From Chitinispirillum alkaliphilum (GTDB lineage: Bacteria > Fibrobacterota > Chitinivibrionia > Chitinivibrionales > Chitinispirillaceae), in assembly GCA_001045525.1 (NCBI GenBank), contig LDWW01000011.1, forward strand, positions 61,231-125,230: a stretch of 64,000 nucleotides of DNA, read 5' to 3'. This document shows positions 25,837 through 34,858 of this stretch, in pieces (position 1 is the first letter of the stretch; each line of letters opens with the position of its first letter). Below the pieces are notes generated by a model. The model was not told the origin of the DNA. It did not search any database and saw only the letters and a list, made by a program, of their open reading frames with translations. Position numbers and translations under genes: made by a program.

Positions 25837-26700
25837 ATGGAATATTCTGATTCGGTAACAGAGCTGATAAAAAGAAGAATATCGGTACGCTCGTACAGTA
25901 ACAAGCCAATTGAATTGGCCCGGAAAAAGAAACTGGAAGATTTTCTTGGAACCATTAAAAGAGGCCCGTTAGGATCTGAGATTCGGTTAAGGCTTATTTC
26001 GTCGACAACTGAAAACCGCAATGCTTTAAAGGGGTTAGGAACATACGGAGTCATCAAAAAATCCCGCAGCCTTGCGGGCGCAGTAAAAAAATCACAGAGA
26101 GATCTGGAAGATTTGGGCTATGTAATGGAGCAAGCGGTACTTCTGGCAACAGAGATGAACCTGGGCACATGCTGGCTTGGCGGACTTTTCACACGGAGCA
26201 GCTTTGCCTCAGCTCTATCACTTGAAAGTGATGAACAGATGCCGGCAGTTATTTCAGTTGGTTACATAAAGGATTATCAAAAGGCAAAAAAGGCAATGAT
26301 AAGGCGTCTGGCCGGATCCTCTGAACGCAAACCATGGGAGGAGTTGTTTTATGAAGAGGAATTTGGCAATCCTTTACATATAAAAAATGCAGGGAAATAT
26401 ATTGAACCTCTTCGCTCAGTGCGTCTGGCTCCCTCTGCTGCAAACAAACAACCATGGCGTATTATCAGAACTGGTAACGCCTGGCATTTTTATCTGGTCA
26501 GGAAAAAGGGGTATCGGGGGTTCACCGCTCGTCTTATAAAAATGGCGGACATTCAAAGACTCGATATTGGTATCGCGATGTGTCATTGGGAGATGACTGC
26601 ACGGGAAATCGGATTAGAGGGGAGCTGGGTATTTGAACAAAAAGCATCAGCCCCCCCAGATGAATTGACAGAGTATGTGGTGAGCTGGCGGATTAGTTAG
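25837..26700 (+). CDS. Nitroreductase family protein (putative TM nitroreductase type)
   Basis: 287 residues. It opens LIKRRISVRSYSNKPIEL, the FMN-phosphate arm of nitroreductases, with MNLGTCWLGGLFTRS near 110 and, as in the TM-nitroreductase subgroup, a second half carrying VRLAPSAANKQPWRII (about 192-207). This duplication gives a pseudo-dimer in one chain. Likely an FMN-dependent oxidoreductase in the cytoplasm; the substrate is unknown. AACAGGAG precedes the ATG. Confidence 0.85.
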   Translation: MEYSDSVTELIKRRISVRSYSNKPIELARKKKLEDFLGTIKRGPLGSEIRLRLISSTTENRNALKGLGTYGVIKKSRSLAGAVKKSQRDLEDLGYVMEQAVLLATEMNLGTCWLGGLFTRSSFASALSLESDEQMPAVISVGYIKDYQKAKKAMIRRLAGSSERKPWEELFYEEEFGNPLHIKNAGKYIEPLRSVRLAPSAANKQPWRIIRTGNAWHFYLVRKKGYRGFTARLIKMADIQRLDIGIAMCHWEMTAREIGLEGSWVFEQKASAPPDELTEYVVSWRIS

Positions 26701-26764
26701 AGACTCAGAAAGTCTCTTGGTTTCTTCATAACAGACAGCGACTCCGATATTCGGGCGCTGTCTG
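26699..26764. terminator. Two hairpins between convergent genes
   Basis: AGAGACT/AGTCTCT (26699-26717) and CAGACAGCG/CGCTGTCTG (26732-26764, 9-bp stem with an inner CCGA/TCGG) separate the convergent nitroreductase and GH57 genes. Either could end transcription from both directions; there is no long T-run. Confidence 0.6.
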
Positions 26765-26775
26765 GGTTAATGTTG

Positions 26776-27984
26776 TTAGCCGGTTTTTTTTCTGCCCAGA
26801 AGATTCACGGCAGTATCAAGCAGGTGATACGCTTTTTCAAGTTCTTCAAAGGATTTATTTACCCATGAGCAGCCCCAGAAAAAGTTACAGCTGGTTTCTG
26901 CCGTCAAGATAGCATCATACGCATCGTAAATTAACTGACGGATCTCCTCAGGGTTAGTGGACTCTTCTGACTTCTCATCAAATCTCTTTTTTACAGTTTG
27001 ATAATAGGAGCTTGCGTTACGTATTTCGGCAAGACCATTTCGCTGCAGAAGAGACCCTGTCCACTGTTTAAAATCCCCTCCCCAGTGTTCACCTGTGTTC
27101 CAGGCCCCGGGATAAACATCTACTTCTTCCGCAGGAGGATGTTTGTCAAGGTACTCGCTGATATGCACAGGTGTAAACCCGAGAGTTCCGGCTCTGTAAC
27201 GATTTAGAAGCTCCTGGAAAAAGACCCCCCAAAAGTTTGCCTGCATGTTTGTGTTACGAAACCATCCTCCGTTTTCTCCATCGGTCCAGGTAGTGACAAG
27301 AGCGGGGAAATCACACCATTTTGTGCGTTCATATATTTCGTGCTGAAACCACCCCGGATCAAGACCAGACTCCTGTGCATCGGAAAGTTCGCGATCCCTT
27401 GGTATAACTATTATTTCAGCACCTTCATATCTGCATATAAAGGGTCTGTAACGCTGCTCCTCCCAGCGCATCTCCCGCTTTGGTTTGATATACCAGCTAT
27501 CCACAAGTACATACCTGTATCCATGCCGTTTAAGCATCGGGATCATCTCCATTGAGAATCCCATTTCCGGTGGCCAGAAACCCGCAAAGTGGTCTCTTCC
27601 GAGCATATGTTTCCCGATACCAAGCCACCATTCGGTTTGGGCATCCCAATCTGCCTGAGGTATCAGGGGGTAAACCGGATGGTACAACCCGCTTCCCACA
27701 AACTCAATTGGTGATCTTTTAAATCTCTCCATAAAATCGGCAATATCTACCACATCCCGGAAAGTATGACGAATCGTGGGATCTTCAAGCTGCTTAAGCA
27801 GTGTTCCGGATACACTCAGATGCAAGCGTGAGACATCCTCGTAACCTTCAAGCATGCGGGTGATACGGTCATAGCACCATAGAATCTGTTCTGCTTCCCA
27901 CGGCTGTTCAGAATAGTGAAGAGCCAGCAAATTTTCGAGTGGCTGATGAAGATGTAGTCCTAATGCATGATATATCTGGGTCAT
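26776..27984 (-). CDS. Glycoside hydrolase family 57 protein
   Basis: 402 residues. The N-terminus YHALGLHLHQPLENL carries the conserved HxHQP of GH57. FWPPEMGFSMEMIPML (residues about 150-165) contains the family nucleophile glutamate region, and TTWTDGENGGWF (about 218-229) the likely acid/base aspartate region. GH57 enzymes act on alpha-glucans (amylase, branching enzyme, 4-alpha-glucanotransferase) or galactosides; this short form resembles cytoplasmic alpha-amylase-like members, so glycogen turnover is possible. No signal peptide. AAGGA lies seven bases before the ATG. Confidence 0.85.
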   Translation of the reverse strand: MTQIYHALGLHLHQPLENLLALHYSEQPWEAEQILWCYDRITRMLEGYEDVSRLHLSVSGTLLKQLEDPTIRHTFRDVVDIADFMERFKRSPIEFVGSGLYHPVYPLIPQADWDAQTEWWLGIGKHMLGRDHFAGFWPPEMGFSMEMIPMLKRHGYRYVLVDSWYIKPKREMRWEEQRYRPFICRYEGAEIIVIPRDRELSDAQESGLDPGWFQHEIYERTKWCDFPALVTTWTDGENGGWFRNTNMQANFWGVFFQELLNRYRAGTLGFTPVHISEYLDKHPPAEEVDVYPGAWNTGEHWGGDFKQWTGSLLQRNGLAEIRNASSYYQTVKKRFDEKSEESTNPEEIRQLIYDAYDAILTAETSCNFFWGCSWVNKSFEELEKAYHLLDTAVNLLGRKKTG

Positions 27985-28771
27985 AATAATTCCTTTGTAC
28001 GAGAAGTGTTACGAAACTGTTATTATGAGATATACTGAAAGGAACAAAACATTTGGTGCATAGAATTAACATAAGTTTTGGCAAGCATGGTAAAAAATAA
28101 AAAATAGCACTCCTTTGATCTGTTTTAAGAATTAGGTGTGGGATCTTTGAAATTATAATAGTCCAGGAGAAATCCGGTAGTTTTCAACACGATACAAAAC
28201 AGAGGCCGTTTAAAAGGTGTGTATAGTATTGAGTGTCGTCCTTTCAGGCCAGTATACTTCCTTATCATTACCGGAGGCATTTCCCTGGTTATTAAGTTCA
28301 TACACCTTGGGTGCACAGAGCAAAAATAAGAAAAATGAAAATTTTGGACTTTTAAGAAAAGTGGAATGGATTTAAAAATGAATTTTCCCGCGCCTCATAC
28401 CCACCGGGCCAGGTCAAAAAAACAGATGCACACGCGATTTTAAAATCCCCTTCGAAAAGACCTGCAAATTGAGCTACGGTCTGATGCAAACAGGACAGTT
28501 CTCATCAGGTCATTGGGAGCAACAGTACTAACCAATGAAATTTTTCATAGACAATATACATTGTTATAGCCGCCCAAAGAAGCGACCATCTTACAGCCGG
28601 GCGCCATCGCTCCTGGAAAAAACAGAAGACAATTCCACAGGAGTTACATCGATACGATCAACCGCAATCTCGTATTTTGAAATGATTCATCACTGAGGCG
28701 AACAGTATATTTAGCTTTTTCAAAGTTAATCCTGAACAGGATATTTTCATCAAACACAAAAAAGAAAAATC
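27985..28771. other. 787-bp spacer, no supported gene
   Basis: Short open frames on both strands (up to about 60 codons) lack ribosome sites and family resemblance. Bases about 28455-28570 read in one frame as a continuous peptide (DLQIELRSDANRTVLIRSLG-like) that ends in a stop, so part of this may be a decayed gene, but I cannot name it. A short inverted repeat ATCCTG/CAGGAT lies near 28729-28742. Confidence 0.4.
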
Positions 28772-29761
28772 ATGAATTCTCATACAGAACATCTTATAAA
28801 ACAGCAGACCGGGGCAGAAAGAATTTTGCGCTCCCAGGTTATACAAAATCTGTGGAGTGGCTATGGTCAGATCATGCGGGTGGAACTGCAGGGAGGTAAC
28901 CATAGGCAGGTCATTGTAAAACATGTCCGTTATCCATCCGGCAAGAGCAGATCTTCAGGTGTTTCTCACGATCGCAAAGTGCGCTCATATCAGGTTGAGG
29001 TCGCCTGGTACAAGAGCTGGGCTGAAAAATGCAACCAATTTTGCCGCATACCCGGATGCTTAGGTGTGCATAATGAAGGGCCAGAAGTGGTTATTGTTTT
29101 GGAAGATTTGAATCTGGCAGGTTACCCCCGGCGTCATAAAGGAGCATCTCAGCAAATAGCAAATTTGGGTCTTCGCTGGCTGGCATACTTTCATGCCAGT
29201 TTTTTGGGAGAAAAACCCCGTGGTCTTTGGAAAACAGGTACATACTGGCATCTGGCCACCCGAAAAGAGGAGTTGGAACGCATGAGTGATTTACCACTTA
29301 AAAATGCAGCATCAGAAATTGATGCACTATTAAGAGGGTGCAGGTATCAAACTTTTGTACATGGTGATGCCAAGCTGGCTAACTTCTGTTTTTGTTCAGA
29401 TAACAGAGCTGTTGCGGCACTGGATTTCCAATATGTCGGTGGTGGCTGTGGGATAAGAGATGTAGCTTATTTTTTAGATAGCTGTTTTACTGAAGACACC
29501 TGTGAACGTCTTGCTCCAGCTTTGCTTGACTTTTATTTCTCCTCATTGAAAAAAGCTCTCATAGAGCAGAAAAAACATGTAGATTTTCCAGCTTTGGAAA
29601 AGGAGTGGCGGAATATGTACCCCGTTGCCTGGACCGACTTTTACCGTTTTCTGAAAGGCTGGACAAGTTCTTACTGGAATCCTTCAAGCTACAGTGAAAG
29701 AATGGCAAAGGGAGTAATAGAAAGACTCAATCCTACAAAACAGACTAAGAAGAAGAAATAG
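28772..29761 (+). CDS. Ecdysteroid-kinase-like / aminoglycoside-phosphotransferase-fold kinase
   Basis: 329 residues. Bacterial EcKL-type kinase: VIVKHVRYP (ATP-binding lysine), VVIVLEDLNLAGYP (hinge), LAYFHASFLG, catalytic loop FVHGDAKLANFCF (about 203-215) and ALDFQYVGGGCGIRDVAYFL (metal-binding D, about 223-242). This subfamily phosphorylates small hydroxylated molecules; the substrate here is unknown. The C-terminus is lysine-rich. It precedes the lipid A cluster but is on the opposite strand. Confidence 0.8.
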   Translation: MNSHTEHLIKQQTGAERILRSQVIQNLWSGYGQIMRVELQGGNHRQVIVKHVRYPSGKSRSSGVSHDRKVRSYQVEVAWYKSWAEKCNQFCRIPGCLGVHNEGPEVVIVLEDLNLAGYPRRHKGASQQIANLGLRWLAYFHASFLGEKPRGLWKTGTYWHLATRKEELERMSDLPLKNAASEIDALLRGCRYQTFVHGDAKLANFCFCSDNRAVAALDFQYVGGGCGIRDVAYFLDSCFTEDTCERLAPALLDFYFSSLKKALIEQKKHVDFPALEKEWRNMYPVAWTDFYRFLKGWTSSYWNPSSYSERMAKGVIERLNPTKQTKKKK

Positions 29762-29841
29762 AGAGCACAGGATCATCTAATCGAAAAGGGTTGCTGTTCA
29801 AATGGTTACGACCATGCCTTAACCGCTGTTACGCAACCACA

Positions 29842-30888
29842 TCATACCTTTTCGAGCGTATTTGGAGTTTCCAAAATTTCGGCATTAACGCAAATTTTCG
29901 GTGATTGCGGCGAACTACCAGACACATGCTTACCCCAGATAATCTCCTGAATCCTATTTGCAACGGTTATCGCGCTCATGGCATCTTTGACAGTCGCGAT
30001 TTCCAGATGATCAAAAGAGTTATTCAAAACCGAGTCGATAAACAATGCGTCTTCACTCAGCAGCGCTTCCTGATTTGAGACCTGTATTGTATCTTCCCTG
30101 GATGATAGCATTGAGCCCCGGTAAGGTTGTCCAGTTTCCTGTCGATGAATACTAAGCTCCTTTTTTAACAAATTACAATCTATATACATCTCTTCACATG
30201 TTACATTTATTTGTCTAAACCGTTTCTCTGTTATGCGGCTTGCAGTAAGAAGTGAATATGATTTGTTTTGATGAGTTAGAACAGCCGTTGCATAGGCTAT
30301 CTGTTCATTTTCAAATATTCCGTATGCAAATATATCACAAACGGGTCCATTCAAATACAGAGCCAGATCTATATCATGAATCATTAGGTCAACAACTATA
30401 TCGACATCATTTATCCTGTTGCTCATCTTGTTTGTGCGCACAAATTCTACGTTCTTTACCCCTCCGTAGTTATCAAGAATCGTTTTCAGTTCAATAACCG
30501 CTGGGTTGAATCTTTCTATAAACCCTACCTGAATATTGAGATTACGGGATTTGGCGAATTCCATAACCTGCGCTGTTGTTTCTGCAGAATCTGTAAGAGG
30601 CTTTTCGATGAAAATGTTTTTAACCTTTTCCCCGATAGAGAGGATATACTGAAAATGGGTAGTCGTTGGCGATACTAAAAATACTGCATCAACGTTATTC
30701 AAATCTTTCATTAAATCAGTGGAAACAGAAACACCATATTTCTTACCGATTTGCAGGGCAAGACGTGTATCTATATCATAAATAAACTCTATCTGAGCAG
30801 ACCTCAGAAGCGAAATCGCCCTTACATGGTTCTGCCCCATTTTTCCTAATCCAACGATTCCAACTTTCAGATTTTTGACAGTTTTCAT
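29842..30888 (-). CDS. gnnA: UDP-GlcNAc 3-dehydrogenase, Gfo/Idh/MocA family (GnnA-like)
   Basis: About 348 residues. N-terminal NAD site VGIVGLGKMGQNHVRAI, then VDAVFLVSPTTTHF, the catalytic-site EKPLTDSAE, VGFIERFNP and DLMIHDIDLALYL, all Gfo/Idh hallmarks. It directly follows a DegT-type aminotransferase gene (48 bp) and lies two genes from lpxA. In Acidithiobacillus and Leptospira the GnnA oxidoreductase and GnnB transaminase convert UDP-GlcNAc to UDP-GlcNAc3N, the LpxA substrate for amide-linked lipid A. The gene order here supports that role. ATG 30888 is preferred to a TTG at 30933 because the fold begins just after it. Confidence 0.75.
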   Translation of the reverse strand: MKTVKNLKVGIVGLGKMGQNHVRAISLLRSAQIEFIYDIDTRLALQIGKKYGVSVSTDLMKDLNNVDAVFLVSPTTTHFQYILSIGEKVKNIFIEKPLTDSAETTAQVMEFAKSRNLNIQVGFIERFNPAVIELKTILDNYGGVKNVEFVRTNKMSNRINDVDIVVDLMIHDIDLALYLNGPVCDIFAYGIFENEQIAYATAVLTHQNKSYSLLTASRITEKRFRQINVTCEEMYIDCNLLKKELSIHRQETGQPYRGSMLSSREDTIQVSNQEALLSEDALFIDSVLNNSFDHLEIATVKDAMSAITVANRIQEIIWGKHVSGSSPQSPKICVNAEILETPNTLEKV

Positions 30889-30936
30889 GATGTCCACTCT
30901 TTTTTTGTGATTATAGGTTTTGAAAACAACCAATTT

Positions 30937-32088
30937 TCATGCAACTTGTGAAGGGGAGAGATCAGTAGTTTTTTTCTGAGTTGTCGCTACCTTTTGCTCC
31001 ACTCCAAACTCAATCAGACATTCTGTTATATATTTCACTTCACAGTCTTTTAGTGCCGGATGTACAGGAATAGAAAGCACTTCCTTTTTTATTTGATCAG
31101 CTACACTGTAAAACTTTGGGAAATCCAGATGACTGTAGCATTTTTGTTCCGGAAGTGTCAGTGGATAGTAGATACAGGAACCTATACCTTTTGTGTTTAA
31201 AAACTGCATTAACTTTTCCCGTTTCCCGCCTCTTACCTTTAATGTGTAGTGATGATAAATATGAAATGCTTCCAAATGTGTGAAAGGCAAACCTATATCT
31301 AAAACTTGCTTGAGCTGCTCATTGTAAAGGTGTGCAATTTCTCTTCTTCTGGCATTAAACATATCAAGTTTCTTTAATTGACACAGTCCAATTGCTGCCT
31401 CTATATTGGTCATGCGATAGTTGTAGCCGATCAGTTCATGATGATAACGAATGCTCATCCCCTGATTAATCAGAATTTTCGCTTTCCTGTAGATATCCTC
31501 ACAGCTGGTGGTTACCATTCCCCCTTCCGCGGTTGTCATGTTTTTCGTAGCATAAAAACTAAATGTAGCTACATCCCCAAAGGAGCCGGCCTTTTTGCCG
31601 TTCCACATCGCCCCATGTGCCTGGCTGGCATCTTCAATTAAGAGCACATCGTAACATGAAGCCAATTCACAGATTTTGCCCATATCACAACATTGCCCAT
31701 ACAGATGAACAATCAGTATAGCCTTTATATCCTCGTTTTGTTTTAGAACCCTTTCAAGATCCTCCGGAGACATATTAAACGTGTAAGGATCGATATCTGC
31801 AAACAGAGGTTGAGCCCCGACATAAAGAATTGCATTGGCAGAGGCTATAAATGAGAACGGGGTAGTCACTACTTTATCCCCCTCTTTTATACCAGCTGCT
31901 CGCAGTGCGGTTTCAAGCGCAGTCGTTCCTGAAGAGGTGGCTACTGCATAATCAGAGTTAACATACCTAGAAAACGCATTCTCGAAATCATTTACAACCT
32001 CTCCGGCAGCTAACATTCCGCTGTCCATGACCTCTTGTACTGCGACCTTTTCCTCTTCACCGATAAGTGGTTGTGCGAGTCTTATCAT
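30937..32088 (-). CDS. gnnB: DegT/DnrJ/EryC1-family aminotransferase (GnnB-like)
   Basis: 383 residues. PLP enzyme: ATSSGTTALETALRAAG (phosphate binding), TTPFSFIASANAI, IEDASQAHGA (D153, Q156 contact the cofactor), FSFYATKNMTTAEGG with the Schiff-base lysine K182, and NYRMTNIEAAIGLCQLKKL. Sugar 3- or 4-aminotransferases share this pattern. Placement between the Gfo/Idh dehydrogenase and lpxA points to transamination of UDP-3-keto-GlcNAc with glutamate, the GnnB reaction. The C-terminal tail (residues about 365-383) is longer than usual. Confidence 0.78.
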   Translation of the reverse strand: MIRLAQPLIGEEEKVAVQEVMDSGMLAAGEVVNDFENAFSRYVNSDYAVATSSGTTALETALRAAGIKEGDKVVTTPFSFIASANAILYVGAQPLFADIDPYTFNMSPEDLERVLKQNEDIKAILIVHLYGQCCDMGKICELASCYDVLLIEDASQAHGAMWNGKKAGSFGDVATFSFYATKNMTTAEGGMVTTSCEDIYRKAKILINQGMSIRYHHELIGYNYRMTNIEAAIGLCQLKKLDMFNARRREIAHLYNEQLKQVLDIGLPFTHLEAFHIYHHYTLKVRGGKREKLMQFLNTKGIGSCIYYPLTLPEQKCYSHLDFPKFYSVADQIKKEVLSIPVHPALKDCEVKYITECLIEFGVEQKVATTQKKTTDLSPSQVA

Positions 32089-32198
32089 TTTTCATCCATA
32101 ACCTTGTGGTTGAGTTTTTTTGGAAAAATTTTCATAATTTATCAATCAGTTCATTTCACTATACGCCTTGCAATTGTCAGATACATGTTTCTCCTCTG

Positions 32199-33035
32199 CT
32201 AAAAGGAATCAGCTTCATCACTTGAGGCAAAACCATATACCCCCCTCTTTGATGGAGACAGGTACCAGGAGCGTAACAATTCCGTTTCTGCTGTTAATGG
32301 AAATTCATTGCTGTTTTTCTCTTTTCTCAGTGCTCTGAATGCAATCTCTAACGCTCTGTACCTCTTTCCTTTTAAGCCCGCCCTGCGCAGTCCAATTGTG
32401 TTTAGACGAAAATGACGCACCGGGCACCCTCCTATAAGAGAATAGGGTAATACATCTCTTCTGATTGCGATTTGTCCCGCGGTCATGGAGAAACACCCTA
32501 TGCGGCAAAACTGGTGTACTACTACGGCTCCGCCCAGAAAAGCTTTTTCACCCACCTCTACATACCCGCCCAATGCCACGTTATTGGTAAGAATAACCCC
32601 GTTTTGAATCACACAATCGTGGGCTATGTGGGCGTAAGCCATAAAGAAACAATCGGATCCGACCATCGTGGGATTCTCTGTACTGGTAGACCGGTGTATT
32701 GTCACTCCCTCACGAATCACATTCCTATCACCGATAATCAACCATGTAGGTTCATCCTCAATGAAGGATATATCCTGGGGAGTATCGCCCAAAACAGAGT
32801 GGGAATGAATTTTGTTGTTCTTCCCGATTCGTACATTGCGTTTGATTACAACGTGGGGGCCTATGACAGAACCGCTGCCAATATGCACATTGTCTTCAAT
32901 TATGGAATATGGACCTACTCTGGCTCCTGTGTCTATATGGGCCAGTTCAGAAACCACTGCAGTGGGATGGATTACCGTACAATCGGGGTAAAATTCATGC
33001 ATGCCGTTTTTTTTGTCAATATGGGTTGAGTGCAT
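32199..33035 (-). CDS. lpxA: Acyl-ACP--UDP-sugar O/N-acyltransferase (lipid A step 1)
   Basis: 278 residues. Left-handed beta-helix of hexapeptide repeats (IHPTAVVSELAHIDTGARVG onward), GDTPQDISF, and FMAYAHIAHDCVI, where H139 corresponds to the catalytic base of E. coli LpxA (H125). GGAVVVHQFCRIG and the C-terminal RALEIAFRALRKE helices are typical. LpxA acylates UDP-GlcNAc at O-3, or UDP-GlcNAc3N at N-3 when GnnA/GnnB are present. AAGGA seven bases before ATG 33035 supports the start. It is the first gene of the minus-strand trio; a 110-bp spacer separates it from gnnB. Confidence 0.92.
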   Translation of the reverse strand: MHSTHIDKKNGMHEFYPDCTVIHPTAVVSELAHIDTGARVGPYSIIEDNVHIGSGSVIGPHVVIKRNVRIGKNNKIHSHSVLGDTPQDISFIEDEPTWLIIGDRNVIREGVTIHRSTSTENPTMVGSDCFFMAYAHIAHDCVIQNGVILTNNVALGGYVEVGEKAFLGGAVVVHQFCRIGCFSMTAGQIAIRRDVLPYSLIGGCPVRHFRLNTIGLRRAGLKGKRYRALEIAFRALRKEKNSNEFPLTAETELLRSWYLSPSKRGVYGFASSDEADSF

Positions 33036-33180
33036 TGATGTGTCCTTGATTCAGGGTGATGTTTTGAAAAGCAAATCGCATGCCGTGTAAGAAAAACTGC
33101 TTACAACCCAGAAAACAACTTCCCCAACCCATACCCTTATCACAAATGTGTTATTTTGAGAAAAGAAAATCCCAATAAGC

Positions 33181-33408
33181 AAATGCGACGCCCAACCAAA
33201 AAAAAGAGCTTCAGGGCTTGAGTTTGAAGAACCGGTAATTATCAGGGAGGGATGTCTGAATTGGTGGTAATGTAGTTATATGTCCGGGAATTACTATAGG
33301 GAATCGCAGTGCAATAGGTGCCGGAAGCGTGGTCATCAGAGACATCCCTTCAGATGTTTCTGAAGCATGAAATCCCTGCAAAATTATAACAGCTAAACAT
33401 GAAACCTT
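33181..33408 (+). pseudogene. Remnant of a maltose/galactoside-type O-acetyltransferase (hexapeptide repeat)
   Basis: Read on the plus strand, bases 33214-33243 give GLEFEEPVII; after a frameshift, 33251-33367 give DV(stop)IGGNVVICPGITIGN and then RSAIGAGSVVIRDIPSDV; after a second stop at 33368-33370, NPCKII follows. This is the C-terminal part of Maa/LacA-type acetyltransferases (consensus xPVxIGxDVWIGGNxxIxPGVxIG ... GxNPCKVI, shown in pieces), with TGA in place of the tryptophan and glycine codons. The N-terminal half is not visible. Hence a dead gene fragment, A+T-rich around it, perhaps from an older surface-sugar locus. Confidence 0.8.
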
Positions 33409-33494
33409 ATTCAGCAATGCTTTGCAAAAAAGTACTCTCCAATTTTGCGGAGGAGAATATATATTCTGAATCTAAATCTTAACAGGAGAACAAT

Positions 33495-34010
33495 ATGAGA
33501 CCCATACTGATGACGCTGGTGGTTGTCTGTTTGACACATTCATCTTTTGCTGAGCAAAAAGACCTCAACAGACATAATATCGGTTTAGCTGCAGGACACA
33601 TCACAGGGAGTGGCTTTGCATACCGTCACTGGTTTGAAAACAGCTACGGAATTCAGCTGACCCTGGCCCCTTACCATAACAGATCCAAAGAAAGCACCAG
33701 CACATATGTTAATGCAGGTCTTACCGGGCTTCGTATTTTAAATGAACACGAGAGGGTTAATGTTGTTGCATACGTGGGTTCCAATTTTCGTTACAGAAAA
33801 AGTACCGATTTGTATTGGTACGACATGACGCGTCTTCCCGATGACACTTATCAGGATAACAGACTGACAGCGGGAGCGGGTATCGGAGGAGATATCGAAT
33901 TTTCTTCCATATCGGTTAATCTCAAAGCCGGATATCGGTTCTCAACAGATCTCGAGGATGAGTTTGTAAGCTCACTCTCTGCAGATGTTGCACTTTTTTA
34001 CTCTTTCTGA
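33495..34010 (+). CDS. Small outer-membrane beta-barrel-like protein
   Basis: 171 residues with a signal peptide (MRPILMTLVVVCLTHSSFA, cleavage near residue 19). The mature part is made of alternating strands: NIGLAAGHITGSGFAYRHWF, YGIQLTLAPYHN, VVAYVGSNFRYR, LTAGAGIGGDIEFSSISVNL, GYRFSTD and an ending aromatic LFYSF, the typical last residue of an outer-membrane barrel. About eight strands are expected. Function unknown. AACAGGAG precedes the start. Confidence 0.75.
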   Translation: MRPILMTLVVVCLTHSSFAEQKDLNRHNIGLAAGHITGSGFAYRHWFENSYGIQLTLAPYHNRSKESTSTYVNAGLTGLRILNEHERVNVVAYVGSNFRYRKSTDLYWYDMTRLPDDTYQDNRLTAGAGIGGDIEFSSISVNLKAGYRFSTDLEDEFVSSLSADVALFYSF

Positions 34011-34169
34011 TTTAACCACACGATTGTTTTTAAGACAAGGAGAGCGCTTCTATGAGCTTCTCTTTGTTTTGCATTATTGTCCTTTTTTTGATTTTAATCA
34101 AAAAAAGTTCCATATTTTTCCTTATTATAATATATAATATCAGATATATACCCAAAAACAGGAGGATTC

Positions 34170-34538
34170 ATGTTTAGGTTCTATATACCAGGGATAATAT
34201 TAATTGTTTTCTGCTCTGCATGCACCATATATGCGCAGGAGTGCCAGGAAAAAATCGATTCTCTAAAATTAGAATACAGACAGAATGCATCTGAAACGGG
34301 ACATCATTTTGCAGAGAAACCCTATTCACCTCAGAGAGATATTGCCTTTGTATCCACCATGGGAAGAACACCAGATTTCTCTGAAATGAAAGGGTTCCAG
34401 AAAGCTGTTCTCTACAATGCCCAGGGGGCTTTAATTCAGGAAGTAGACATCACAAGAGAAAATTCGATACATTCTCTTGACGAGATGATTAAAAGAAACA
34501 GCAGACGCGGACCGGTCATCATAAGAATGGTCCGGTAA
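34170..34538 (+). CDS. Small secreted protein ending in a sorting-tail-like domain
   Basis: 122 residues with a signal peptide (residues 1-22, ending TIYAQ). The C-terminal about 48 residues (FQKAVLYNAQGALIQEVDI, then GPVIIRMVR) resemble the type IX/Por secretion C-terminal domain of FCB-group bacteria, where a strand of the form xxYNxxGxLI is followed by a GxYxxRV end. Unusually the rest of the protein is only about 50 residues, with no catalytic domain. ACAGGAGG precedes the ATG. The assignment of the tail is by pattern only. Confidence 0.5.
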   Translation: MFRFYIPGIILIVFCSACTIYAQECQEKIDSLKLEYRQNASETGHHFAEKPYSPQRDIAFVSTMGRTPDFSEMKGFQKAVLYNAQGALIQEVDITRENSIHSLDEMIKRNSRRGPVIIRMVR

Positions 34539-34858
34539 CAGAAATCCGTTACAAAAAAAAGCTGGTCTGATGTTTATGCAGAGCAATAAGGGTACTCCTC
34601 ACAGGGGTGCAGGATAGAGTCGGATGGTGGAAATTCAAAAGAAACTGTAATCAGAATGTATTCAAAAGCTTTACAGAGACACTCTATTCCCCGTGCTGCA
34701 CTTCTGTTCTCCTCCATTTTTCTGTTCATCTTGATAGGAAATTCAGCTTGGTGTATATTATTGAAGCAAATTCTGCATCTATACATTCCTGAACAATGTA
34801 ATATTTAAATCAAAAATCAGCCGGTTTTTCGAATAAATCTGCAAAAATAGGAGAGATG
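34539..34858. other. Spacer before purE, no gene seen
   Basis: Open frames of about 60-70 codons on both strands here lack ribosome sites and family resemblance. It should contain the purEK promoter; I do not see a recognisable purine riboswitch or operator. Confidence 0.5.

Noticed and set aside
33211..33417. Minus-strand frame with a signal-peptide-like start
   Set aside because: The plus strand here reads as an acetyltransferase remnant, which explains the sequence better.
34539..34858. Purine riboswitch before purE
   Set aside because: No aptamer-like three-way junction could be recognised.
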